64,000 nt of DNA from Brachionus manjavacas (Eukaryota; Rotifera; Eurotatoria; Ploima; Brachionidae). A model generated the notes under the pieces. That model was not told the DNA's origin. It did not search any database and saw nothing but the letters and a program-made list of their open reading frames with translations. The stretch lies in contig JAHQIY010000022.1 in assembly GCA_019054805.1 (NCBI GenBank), positions 62,001 through 126,000 on the forward strand. The letters run 5' to 3'. Below are positions 45,213 through 58,000 of the stretch, one piece after another. Made by a program: the position numbers and the translations under genes. The first letter of the stretch is position 1. Each line of letters begins with the position of its first letter.

Positions 45213-46003
45213 ATTTCAAGGTATATCTAGAATCTTTTGGTAACTAAATTTTCTGTCAAACAGGTCAAGGTGCTACATTTTTTTGTTTGTAATTTTCCTA
45301 TCATTAAATTTTCGTAAGCTTTAAAAAATTTAAATTATTATCTTAGATGCTTGATTGATAAAATAATAAAAAAAACAAGCTTACCTTGTTATAGTCTGAA
45401 GAATTCTATTACTATTCTCGAATTAATTTCCTTGGACTGAAAAGAAGGCTTATGTCGCTCGAAGCCGCCCTGAGCACCCCATAAATTATTACATAGAAAT
45501 TTTTTTTTTTTAAATTTATTTTATCGAAAAAATTAAAGTTTTATATCTAATAAAATCTTTTATTAACATAATCGTCTCTTTTTGAAATGTCCTTTTTAAT
45601 TTCATTTGTATTACTTGTTTAATTTTTGACATTAAAAAATGTCGAAAAATGCTTAAGCTAATTCTAAATTTATCCAAAATAAAGGCGTTAAGTAAACAAT
45701 AGAAGCTAAATAGTATGAATTCAATTTAAATTCAAATTATTTGATTCTCCTTTCATTTCAACTTGAAAGCAAACTTGATTTTTTCTGAATTAAAAATAAA
45801 GCTATATGAATACATTTTGAAAAATTCTATTCAAAAATTATTTAGATTTTTAAAACAATAAAAAGAAAAATTCTTTTTTTAGAAAATAGTCTATAGCAAA
45901 AAATCGACTGGAACACAATTTTTATGTCTTGTTTGATTTTCATTTGATTTATTAATATGAATATTTTCTATGGTAATATCTAAAATTAAATTTTAAAAAT
46001 TAA
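45213..46003. other. 3' flank of the VWA3A-like gene
   Basis: AT-rich DNA with no recognised feature apart from a GC-richer patch at 45415-45485 of unknown nature. Confidence 0.35.
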
Positions 46004-49000
46004 CTATCGCACACTAAGACCCAACAATTTCTTACCATGTTCTAGACTGCTCTCTCTTTCGTACATGCGACTAAAAGTAACTGCTTGTCGCAGAAACTGC
46101 TTTGCTTTGCCTATTTCATTGGCAAGACGTCTCAGATCGTCTCCTTCAAAATCTGGTATGTGAGACAAATAGTTGTCTTGAATTCCTTGAGTTAAGATCT
46201 TGTGCGCGAACAAATGAATGTCTCGGTCAGTTTTGTTGCTTCGGTGATATCGACCATAGTTTTCTGTGGCCAGTTGACTTAAAAAATCATTTGCAGATTT
46301 TTCGTCACAATTGAATGATACCACATTGATGCTCAAGCGTCGTTGCATGTTCATTTTTCTGACTTCGTCAAGGACCAGTGTTGTACTTGAGTCCGGCTTT
46401 CCGTCTGTTATCAGATAAATGGCACTGATTTCTTCGTCACTAAATGCTTCTTTTAGTGCATCAAGAGTGCAAGTATTGCCATGTGCCTTGAGACTAGCTA
46501 GCCAAGCTATTGACTTATGGCAGTTACTTTCTGTGGGTTCAACTATCTTTTCGCGCCATTTTTGGCACCCGTCTGAAAATTGTACAAAATTAAATCTTAT
46601 TTTGTGTTTGAATATCTGTTCCCATACAAGACATGCAAGCTCTTTTTTCAACTCTTCTATGTAATTGTCCATCGAGCCTGAAGTGTCGACTAAGACACAT
46701 ATTTTGTCATGGACAAATGTTCCAAAAAGCCTGCGGCTTCCACTGAGCAACCATTGAAGTCGCTTAACGTATCGCTTCAGAACTTTCTCACATTGCTCTT
46801 GGTACTCTTTTAATTCACCTTGCTTTAGTTGAAGATGTCTAACTGTGCCGTTGACATTTATGCTTGGAAATATGGAACAATATCTGGCGGAGACATTTTT
46901 TCTGATTGCTCCTATTGTCACTGTATCATGTTTGCATTCTGGACCGGAAACTAGTTTATGCAAATCAAGCTTCAATTTGGCCAGACTGTAGCGCTTGAGC
47001 CACTATTTACAACAAAAAAATAATTAAAAATTAATTATTATTAATTTCTGGTGTTAACTTCAGTAAATCTTGTCGCAATTTGCTAGTTTTAAGACAAATG
47101 TGATTCAATTCATTGTTAGATTCACCAATTTTTTTACATTAATTTATTTATTTATTTGATAAATTAATTTCCTTTAGGAGAAGTAAAAATAAAGATTATA
47201 AAAACCTTTAAATTTTAAATAAAGAAAAAATATTGAGAATAATTTATTTTGTCGGACTTCTAAAGCTAGTTGAGTAATATCTCATAATTTCTAATTTTTT
47301 TTTAGAGTTGTTGAAAAGTCCCAAATAAAAGTCCAAGTCCGGACTTTAAGATTAATTAAGTCATCAAGATTAATACAATTTATTATTTTAAAATACTTTA
47401 AGAATTTTTGCTAGTTATTATATTCATATTTAAAAAAAAAACAAAATAAAAGACTTTGACTCGGACTTTTGAAAAAAATGTCTGGACTTGGACTTGACTT
47501 GAAACTTGTGACTTTTAAAAAACTCTGCAATAATATTGCCTGGTCACATATTAGGTGACCATTGAATATGTGACCAGTCAGAAAAAATACCTGGTCACCA
47601 AATCAGTTGGTCACAAATTATGTGACCAACTGATCACATAACAGGCAAGACCCAAATTTATGACAATAAAACAGCTTAACTGTGGAAAATTCCTTAAACC
47701 TAAGCTCTTTTTAAAATAAATTTTCGTTTAATATAACAAAATTTGTGATTTTTTTTTCGATCAGCATTATTTCAAAGATCTTAAACTAATTAGATATTTC
47801 CGAAATTTAAACTTAAAGTAGGGTTTTTATACACCAAATTAAAGCTTATTATATCTGTATTAAAGATTTTATATTTCCAAACCAACAGCATTTGAGGTTC
47901 GGCAGTTAAGACGCCTCATAGTTGACTCCCAAAAAAGTATGGTTGGTTTGAACACAAATTTTACCTAGAAGAAGCCTTAAAACATACATCATTTACCACT
48001 TAATTTGTAGATAAAAGTACGCTCTTTAATTGTTTGGAGCTTTTCAAATTTATTCATTTTACCTAGACAAATAAATAGTTTTGAGAGTTATCCAAGGGTT
48101 ATTCTCAATTTTTACTTCACAATGGTGTTTCTAGTTAAAAAAATATGCTAGGGTGCATATTTTCAACCCTTTTAGAGCACTATAATCTATTATAATTAAA
48201 ATATTTGATAAAAATTTTAAAAAAATGAAGATTTTAGAAAAATATCATGATATAAAATTTTCATTCGATAATTAAATCTAGAATTCTTCGCCAGACACCT
48301 TGTTTGGGTTTGTGAGTCTAAAGACTCATTTTTATTATGAGACAGCTTTTTAGTTAGCTTTGTTTGGCTTGAAAATAAGATATTTTTAATAAATAAGTGA
48401 CAAGCTTTAATTTGGTGTATGAAAATATTGAGGTCATATAAAATGAGTGTATAAAAGTTTATTTAGAGTATTAATTTATCCTAGTGGTTAATTGTTTAAA
48501 TAAAAAAACAATCTAAATGTTTACATTAATTATTAGAATTTTAAATTATTACATGACAAGGAAAAGAATTATTATTATGTAAATAAATTAATATATATAT
48601 TACACAAAAAAACGCTTGCGCCAGAATAATACAGCAGTCAGGAGGAAAACGATGTTGAGACGGAGAAAATAGAAGAAAAGAAGAAAAAAAGAAAAATTCC
48701 CACTTGGGAAATTATTCATACATTTGACAACGCCGATGATGCAGAAAAAAGTATTGGAAAGGAAGGGTCAAAATGCACGAAAAATGAAACAGCTTTAAAG
48801 ATGCTAAATTTTCTTTTTTTCTCTCATGGCGGTGTAATGTTTCATAGTATTTTATTTTTCATAGCATCTTTTTTTTCATAGCAGACAAATAAATTTTCAT
48901 AGCATTTGTCGAAAATTTCATAGCATCTATTTTCAAAGGACTTATTTTTCATAGCAATTAATTATAAATTAAAACAAATAAATAAATTACATGACTTAAA

Positions 49001-52000
49001 TTAAACAAAAGAATGAATAAAAATTTTGTAAAGCAATTTTCAAATTTTTCGCCTTCGGTAAAAAATTTAAGATCGAGACGTAAAGTTTCAGTTTCTGATA
49101 ACGCTACTACTCTTGAAGTAGCTACTGAACAAAGTGATCCAAAAGTAATAAAATATCAATAAAATATATTATTTACTCAATCAATTATTTTTTTTATTAT
49201 ATTAATTTGTGCTATGAAAAAAATGCTATGAAGAAAAATGCTATGAAAAAAAGTGCTATAAAACAATTATGCTATGAAAATAATTTGAGATGCTATGAAA
49301 AAAAAATGCTATGAAACATTACATGCTATGAAAAGATGCAGCCCCTCTCTCATCAATAAGATTATTAATTAATTATACGATGTCTACTCATTTTCATGCT
49401 GATGCAACTTACGAGCTAGTTTGGCAAGGGATCCATATACTAATTGCAGGAACTTTTGATAAAGAAATGGTTTTCTATCCACCACAAACAACAATTTTTT
49501 TATTATTCGTTCTTCAATATCGAACACTAATATCACAACCCTTTGATATTAACACTATATATCAATTCTATACTAAATATAATTCTTTCTTCTCTTATTA
49601 GAATTTATTTCCAGTTTTTTCATTCCTGTAAAAATTAATTAACCTTTTTAACCCTAAAATTTTTATTGTATATTTCTATCAGTGTTTTATCTCATTATGT
49701 GCAACGAGCTACCATAGGCGACCTCTCATGTAGGCCGCCTCCGCAAGCTAGTCTTGCTGTAGCTTTTTTATAATAATAATATCTTTTTTTGATTAGCAGT
49801 AAGTTAAAATTAAAAAACGGAGGATTTTTAATTTTTATTTTCAAGTGTTCGAATTTTCTTATACCCAATAATAATTTTTATAATACTCAACATTATTTTT
49901 TATGTACCCAGTTTTTATTTGTTTTGCAATAATTTTGACAAAAATAACTACCCCAAAAATATTTATTTTTACATCCAAATAATTAATATCAATACCCATT
50001 TAGTAATAATCCTTAAATAAATAATCCTTTTTTTGCTTGGAATTACTAAATTGCAAAAAGGTTGAGTGAACAAAATTATTAGAAAATACTTTACATCTTT
50101 TGTTGTTAAATTCTCTTCCTTGTCTGATATAGCCACTATGGGAATCGCCTTACGAACTGATTTTGAATTTGAGTGCTCTTTGAAAATAGCGCCTTTGCTA
50201 TTTGTTGCGCCTCCGATGTAAAATGGCTCCTGCTTGACCGTAAAGGATTTATTGACTAGATTAGAGCTTGAACTGCTAATCTTATTCAAAGTTGAATAGT
50301 CTATTTTTGAGCTGTTCGGTCTCCAAGGCAAAGACTTTTGTTTATTCACCTCAATTATCTTATCTATTTGACTTTCCATTTCCTTCTCTCTGAGCTGAAT
50401 TCGCTGCAAAGACAAACTTGTCTGCTTAGGTGGCAATATTGGTCTGCTTTTTTTGGTGTCTGCTTCAGAATCTCTGATTTCGCTTGAAGCCTCCGAGTCG
50501 AGACTTATTTCTCTTGATTCTTTTCGTTTTATTTTTTCGACTAGTTGCGATGCTTTTTTAGAGAAGTCAACGGCTTTGTCAATTTCTTGCTGAATCTGCT
50601 TTATATCATCTGACTCTATGATTCCAGTTTCGCGGAACCAGTGGAATCGACCGCCTGGAACGCAATGAGCCAACAGCCGCAGTGATTCGGCTGTTTTGGT
50701 AATGTTTGCCCATCTTCCAGGAATAGGACCGTTTACGTCATAGTCATCTACATTGAATAGGATGGTGTGACAGCGCAGGTTTTTGCCACAAGCAGACTCT
50801 TCCAAATAGGAGCAAATGGTCTCAATGGGCTGGTCGGGAATGCCACTAGTAAACAAGTACAATCCTTCGATATCTATGTTATGTTTGACTTCTTCTTCAT
50901 TTTCCAATGCCGATTTCAGCGCACCAAGTACATTGTGCGTTCCGGCACATTCCAAACCCAAAACCCATCGCCATGCGTCCTGCAGCATCGCTGACGTTGG
51001 TCTCACAACTGTTGGCTTCCATTTTTTTATGAGCCTGCCAAAACTAATCATATTAAAATACTTCTTGTGAATAATTTGCTGTTCCATCAACAGTCTCAAC
51101 GAGTGCTGTATGTGAATCAAGTAATTTTGATTAACCACTGACAGATCAATCAAAATAACTATGCTGTTTTCAGAAATGGCACCGAAAATCTTACGACTGC
51201 CCGTGGACAGCCAGTCAATTCTTTTTTCATAAAGCTTTACAGCGTCCTTTAATCGGTTCTGAAAGTCGTATAAAGTAGCCAAATCAACATGAATGTTCTT
51301 TATTGTGCCATCATGCCAAACAAATTGAGTCATAGCTTTTTCATGCACTTGCGATTGAACAGTTTTATTCAGAATAGGAACATAGTCTTCAATGAAAGAA
51401 TAAGCATTTGGTGCCAGGACTTGGTAAAGATTTAATTTTTGCGCTTTCAAGCCATGATGGTCAATCCAGTCTTTTGACATTAGGCCTGAAGAATCGCTAG
51501 GTTCAATAGCCAAAGGCAAATCGTGTCCGCGCGGCCGAGGCAAAAATTTATTCTGAGGAAATTTCTCAATTTCCAAGGAAATTTCGTTTTCGATTTGGAT
51601 GATGGCAGATCCCAGCATTCCATTTTTCATTTCTTTGATCCTATTGAGTACATCTTGTACTTTCTTGATTTCTTTTAATAAAATATTGATATCTGTTCCA
51701 TTGTAAATAACTTCCTAATCGAACAAAAAATAAAAATTCTATTCGAATTAACTGGCAAAATTACTTCTTGTGAATTTGAAAAACAATGAAAGCGTCCATT
51801 TGTCTCTTCGGACAGTTTCTTAAGTGCTGACTTGAATTTTTAAAATAAAAAAAATTCTGCAACAAAACTTGTTATTAAGTCTGACCACTGCAACTCTATT
51901 GGAGAAAAGCCAAGAAGGCTGTGAAGGTGAGATCGATTTTTTATCTTCTCTTTGAAAATTTAAAAATTCTCACACCTTGCCGTCAAAATGTTAAGAGAAA

Positions 52001-55000
52001 TTGGAGGTGTTATGAAATTCAGTTTAAAATATTTACTTCTTTTTTACAATTAAAATTTAAAAGACATTGATTTCAAAAAAAAGTTATTAATATTTTGGTG
52101 ATTAAAAAAATAGGTACCGTAAAACCTCGGAAACTACCCCTATGGGCTTCAGAAAAAAAATGATGACTTACTCCTATAAATTTTACTCCCAAAAACAATC
52201 AATGACCCGTGGGGTTTAATTAAAAATTAATTTTAGGAAATCGCGTTTAATATATTAAAAAAACAAAAATAATAGTTTCTAGAACAAAAATACTGATGTT
52301 AGTCTTAATTATTTTATGTTAGTACAGTTAAATTAAATAATGTCAAATATGATTGAGTTAGTAACTATTTTATTTCTTTTATAGCTAATTTGATCTAATT
52401 GAAACAAATATGTATCTAAAAAAACTTTTTATTTCAATAATTAATTTTATTGAAATAATAAAATAATAATATTCACTATTCAAAAAATGTCTTTTATCGA
52501 AGAAATCCCAAACAACTTAAGCCAAGATGAGTCCATTGAACCAGGACAAGTGAAAAAAACTAGGGGTAAGGGAAAAGTAGTGTTGGCAATCGACTCCAAT
52601 CGATTGACAAATTTAATAAATCGATTAATTTTTTTTAGTCGATTATTTAATCGATTAATTTTTTTAGTCGATTATTAAATCGGTTAATTATTTCATTTTT
52701 TATATTCAACTATTAAATACCCCAGCAACTAGGTTAGACGGGCCCTCAGCTGGCATAAGAAGACAAAACAAAAGATTAATTAAGCAACCTGTGAGCCAGC
52801 TGAAAGGCCGTCGCGAACATTTCTTCACAAATCGTATCGTACCTTACTGGAATATTCTCAGCCAAAAATTAGCCGACTCGTCAACGACAGTGAAGTTCAA
52901 AGAAGGTTTAGATAACTTTATAAAAACAAATCAAAACATTTTTAATCCCTAGCTAATTAAAAGTCAGCTTTACTTCTACTTTTATTTTATGCAATCGCCT
53001 TTATAGTTGTCAAACTTGTTTATTTTATTTTTTTACATATTTTAAAATTTAAAAACAAATCAAAAATTAATTTTATTAGACTATTTATCCCAAATAGTCA
53101 AGATTCTATGATAAAATGCTGTCAATAGTGCGTAATGTGAATTAGGGACTCCGTCAGGTAACTGATAACAGCGTACTACTACTACTACTACTATTCAACT
53201 ATTAAATCGATTTAAAAATCGATTGATTTTTTCTTGTTTACTATTTAGTTTCTAAAATATCTCGAAATGAAAAATTAGGAATTATCGATAAAGATTAAAA
53301 TTCTGAAAATTAAATTTCCCGGAAAAGTTTACCTCCCTTTCTGTGGTTTTTGTAACTTAGAATCAGCTCAAGGATATCTAGCTATGAGTTTTGCCGATAA
53401 CGATTGGACCTGTAAACGGGCCACAGAGAATTTGCCTGGCGATGTTATTATAATAAAACTCAAAATGTAAATGATTTGTGTATCAGCGAAATATTCGATT
53501 CGGACGATCCTGTACAAGAGCCAATATCAAAAAAAATTCGTCTTGAAGAGACCCTAATCGTTACTCCACAGCCCCAAGTTAAAAAAAAAATGCGGTAGAC
53601 CAGTTGGATCAAACAAACAAAAAAAAATAAAATGAATATTATTTTTGTCTATGTTTAATTATTTTTGTTCTAGTTTGGTATAAATTGTATTACTTTTTTT
53701 ATGTATGTACCTTTTATATTACAGTCAATCCTCCGTACAACGAAACCCCATAGAACGAAAAACCCTATAGAACGAATTCGATTATCAGAACCGATTTCGA
53801 TCAATGAATACTTTTTATCTACTATAGAACGAATTTCGATGCAACGAAAACCCGATGCAACAAGGTTCTTCTAACGAACCAATTAATCTTTTTCTTAAAA
53901 AATAAAACTTCATACAACGAAAAATCAAAAAAAAATTCGCACCTTTATATTATAAAAAAAATCTTGACATTTAATTAACTAATTGGAAATAAAGCAAAAA
54001 TTTAATTGTTCTTTATTTGACTTTATCTATATTCTTTCAATAAAAAATATATATTTACAGGTAAAAATTTTATCTGTTAATCTTTTTATTAAAAATGAGT
54101 GAAAATTTATCTAATCCTGTCCCAAAAAAACGAAAATGTTATTCACTTGAAACAAAAATTGAAATAATAAAAAAGCATACAGACCAAAAAATAACGATTA
54201 CTGCTCTTGCAAAAGAATATAACGCAAACCCCTCAACAATTTCAACAATTTTAGCATCGAAATCAAAGCTTTTAGAAATGTATGAGAAAAATTTAGTTGG
54301 ACCAGAAAAAAAACGAATGAAACTTTCGAGCTACGATGACGTAGATAAAGCTGTAATTTATTGGTTCGATCAAATTCAAAAATATAACAACCTTACTGTA
54401 AGCGGGTGTGACATTCAACTACAGGCTTTAAAGTTTGCTACAATGCTAGGACATCGAGATTTCAAAGCAAGTTGACTCTGCAAATTTAAAGAAAGAAAGA
54501 TTTTATTTTAAATAAACAAGAATATGATTCATCAAATATCGTTAACTTTTTGTTTAATATTGAAAATTTGGTAATTGAAAAAAGTTGTAATAAACAAACA
54601 ACTATTACTTCGTATGTTAAAAAGGATTAATTTTTCTTTTCATTTTATTTTTTTATAAATTTTTTCACCTTTTTCATTTATTTTAATAAAAATTCAAAAT
54701 AATAAATCTTAAAATTTATTCAATGCTTTTGTATGGGATTTTCGATAGAACGAATTTCGATACAACGAATATAAAAATTTCCGCCCAACTTTGTCGTTAT
54801 ATCGAGGATTGACTGTATAATAGAAATAAAAAAATACATTTGTTCCTTAGTTCTGTAATTTTGTTTTTTATTTCAATATTAATTACATAATTAATAATTA
54901 CATGCCGTTTTAATTTTGCAAATAAAAATTTGCCTGAGGTTATACAGAGACTATTCGATTTAAATTAAATTTAAAAAAAAATAAAAAAAATATTGATTCA

Positions 55001-58000
55001 AGTTCCATTTCAGAATCTTCGTCGCTCTCATCTGGTCTAGCAGTACCAATAAAATTTTTAATCCCATGAGACTAAAGAAAAAACATTTTGAAAGCACAGT
55101 GGGATCTTACAGAAAAATGATAATTTTTCTTATAGGGTATATGGCTATATACATCCTATAATCCCGGGGTAGTTTCCGAGGCTTTACGGTATCTGATATT
55201 CACTAACCAAATTGCTTTAATTAGGTTTTAAATTTAATTAAAAGTTGGTATTAAACTAAAAAATATAAAAGTCTTAAATTATACCTTAAAAATTATATTT
55301 TTTTGTTCTACGATAAATAAATTTAGAAAAATAAAAAGGATCAAAATTTATTCCGATTTTAATATTAAATAATAGAGAACTAAACACAGACGAAGAAAAA
55401 GAAAAATATTTTGGGAAATCTTTTACAGCAGTATTTAGTTTCAACAATGATTTAATAAACTCGGAAAAAGATAGGGAAATAGCTGATTTTACTAATATTT
55501 TTTCGAAGTTGATAAACAGCTCACTCTTAAAGAACCAATTGCTATGAATAAATTGATTTTGGTTCCAAAAAAACTTTTAGAAAATCAGATAAAATTCAAA
55601 AATTCATGTTGAAAAATTTGCCTGAAAGTTCTTTTAAAAAAGATAATTTATCTTTTTAATCTTAGTCTTTAACATGGAACGATTCTGAGCGCTTGGAAAA
55701 GTGCAAATATAACTCTGATACCTTAAAAATCATCTCAATTACAAGATCTATCAAATTGAAGACCAATTAGTATGAAAAACTGTCTTGGAAAAGAGCTTGA
55801 ACGCATAATCTATCTTAGATTATAATTTTTTTTTATAGAATGAGTCTTTACTAATTCAGGAACAGTCGGGTTTTAGGAAACACGGATGAACTGCTGAAAA
55901 TATTATTTTTTCTCATCCAAAAATATATTTTTTTATAGAAAAAAAATTCAATGCTTTGTTTTCTAACATTTCGCAGGCTTTTGACAGGGATCTGGAATGT
56001 CAGACTAACATACAAGCTTATAAAAATGAACTCTCCACACTACCTCATTCACTGGATAAGGTGTTTTCTTGACTCAAAGAAATTCAAAGTAAACGTAAAT
56101 GGTCATAATACTGAAGAATTTTCAATAAACTCAGGTGTTCCTCAAGGCTCAGTTATTAGTCCATCATTATTTAGTATATTTATTAACGATAGCACTAAAA
56201 ATGGTTTTGTGAAATGATAAAAAAAACAGTAATAAATGCTAAAAAATTGAATAACTTATTTTCTGAAATTTTGAAAATTAGTTCTGTAAATGCAACATAT
56301 TGCAGTATTCAAAGTAGCATCAAATATCAAGGCCTAAAAATTTAGAAGAAATTAAATTTCAGTAAAATCGAGCGTGGTGCATTTTGCATAGATTTTGCGC
56401 ATCATTTGCAGACTTTCACAATTGATGTAACTTTGAATATAGAACTTTGTTGGGACAGGACTGAGTCATTCTATTTTATTTTTTGTCAGATCTGTTTAAT
56501 AATGACTTAATTTTTTTTTTTTTTTTAGTGAAGTTAAGTTAAGTCAACTAATTTTCTGATTTTTAAACTAAAAAATAAATATGATTTTTTATTTTAATCC
56601 AAAAAAAGTTAAGTAAACTTCACTAAAAAAATGAAAAAAAATTTTAAGTCATTGACTTGACTTAAATTTTTCTGACTTAGACTTAAAACTGTGACTTAAA
56701 AACAAGTCTGGTTTTTATTTTTGATTTTCTAAATTTAAGAGTGCTTTAGCTTTATTTATAAGATCTAAAGAGCAAATTTTGAAATGCTTTAGCAAAAATT
56801 TTTTTTCTCTTAGATTGCTCTTAAATTCACTCTTTCCTGTCTAAATTTTTTGATATCTAAGTTTTTTTCATTAATTTTTTAAACTATATTTTACAGGAGA
56901 AGACTAATTTTAAAATAAAAATTAAGTCGACCAAAAGAGTTTTTGACAAGAGGGTCGGATTTGCAGGGTTAGACTTTTAATAATTTCTATTACATTAACT
57001 ATGTGATTGTTTATTTCATAGGCCACACAATGAATTGACAAATTTTTGTTCATTATTGTTTGATAAATGTATTCATTCAATATATCCATATTTTGGTCAG
57101 GCCTAATAAATAGTATTTTGATTCATGATAAAAATTTTGAAAACTCAAAAAACTTACACACTTCCAATTATTAAAACAATTGAGTCGATTTGGGGAATAG
57201 ACAAACATTTTTTCAATGCCTTTAGAACATTGGTTCCGCCTGAAGGCTTTAATTGTGTGATGAAAAATTTTGCCTCTTCAATTCTATTAATTTAAATTTT
57301 AATTAAATATTTTGTTATAAAGTTTATAAAGTTTTAGGAAGAGAACTATATGAATTTCTAATTTTTGACTTAAAATTCGTAAACTTAGCCCTTAGAAACT
57401 CTTGATTTCATTTTTTTGGAAGGCTCAAAAAATAAAATTTTTACCCAAGGGTCTAAAAAACTAGCCCTTCACTCAGACCTAGGCATTCAATGATTATATT
57501 GAAATATTTTTTAAATTATATATAAAAATAAGATTATCAAATTATCAAAAAAAATTTCAAACTTTTTATAAAAAATATTATTTAAAAGAGATAATACACC
57601 AAAAAATAATTTTAAAAAAAAAAAGCTATGAAAGAATTCAAAATTTGACCAAGGTGAAAAATATTATGACTGTTATTTAAGTACAGGTATCAAATAAAAA
57701 TGGATTATAGTGTATGATACTTTTTGGGCGATCTATATTCAATTGACTATTAATATGCTATTATTATTATTATTATTATTATTTAATTAGACATTGTGAA
57801 ATTAAGTACTAGTTGAACAAAAATTTTTGAAAAATTTAAATTAAAGAAAATAATAAATTTCAAATTAAAACAGGAAACATAAATGATCAAAAAAAATTTC
57901 AAAATGTTCAGAATTATTTATTTATTGTCTTTATTCTTATATTCTAATAAGAATTTTTATTTTGCAATTTGTAATTTTATTTAAAATGTTAAAATTATGT

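Larger units (their letters stand above)
52115..55191. mobile_element. Unclassified TIR transposon with two nested insertions
   Basis: The 26-bp ends starting TACCGTAAAACCTCGGAAAC (52115-52140) and their inverse (55166-55191) differ at one base. If the outer TA is a duplication, the element is a TA-inserter. Plus-strand coding remnants: IEEIPNNLSQDESIE...KTRGKGK (52490-52575), then PPFCGFCNLESAQGYLAMSF and ADNDWTCKR (53330-53420), then ISKKIRLEETLIV and the AT-hook KKKCGRPVGSNKQKK (to about 53630). A DDE core was not found. The LINE at 52719-53192 and the Tigger element at 53722-54815 inserted into it. A relative lies at 37880-38060. Confidence 0.75.

Noticed and set aside
48797-48804. AAAGATGC, also at 49332-49339, as an alternative target duplication of the foldback element
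   Set aside because: It would leave the right terminus without an inverted partner; TCTCTCAT gives better placed ends and restores the MULE frame.
48838-49334. Repeated 11-mers that could suggest a CRISPR-like array
   Set aside because: Spacers are irregular, motifs are inverted between halves, and a target duplication flanks the set. It is a transposon in animal DNA.
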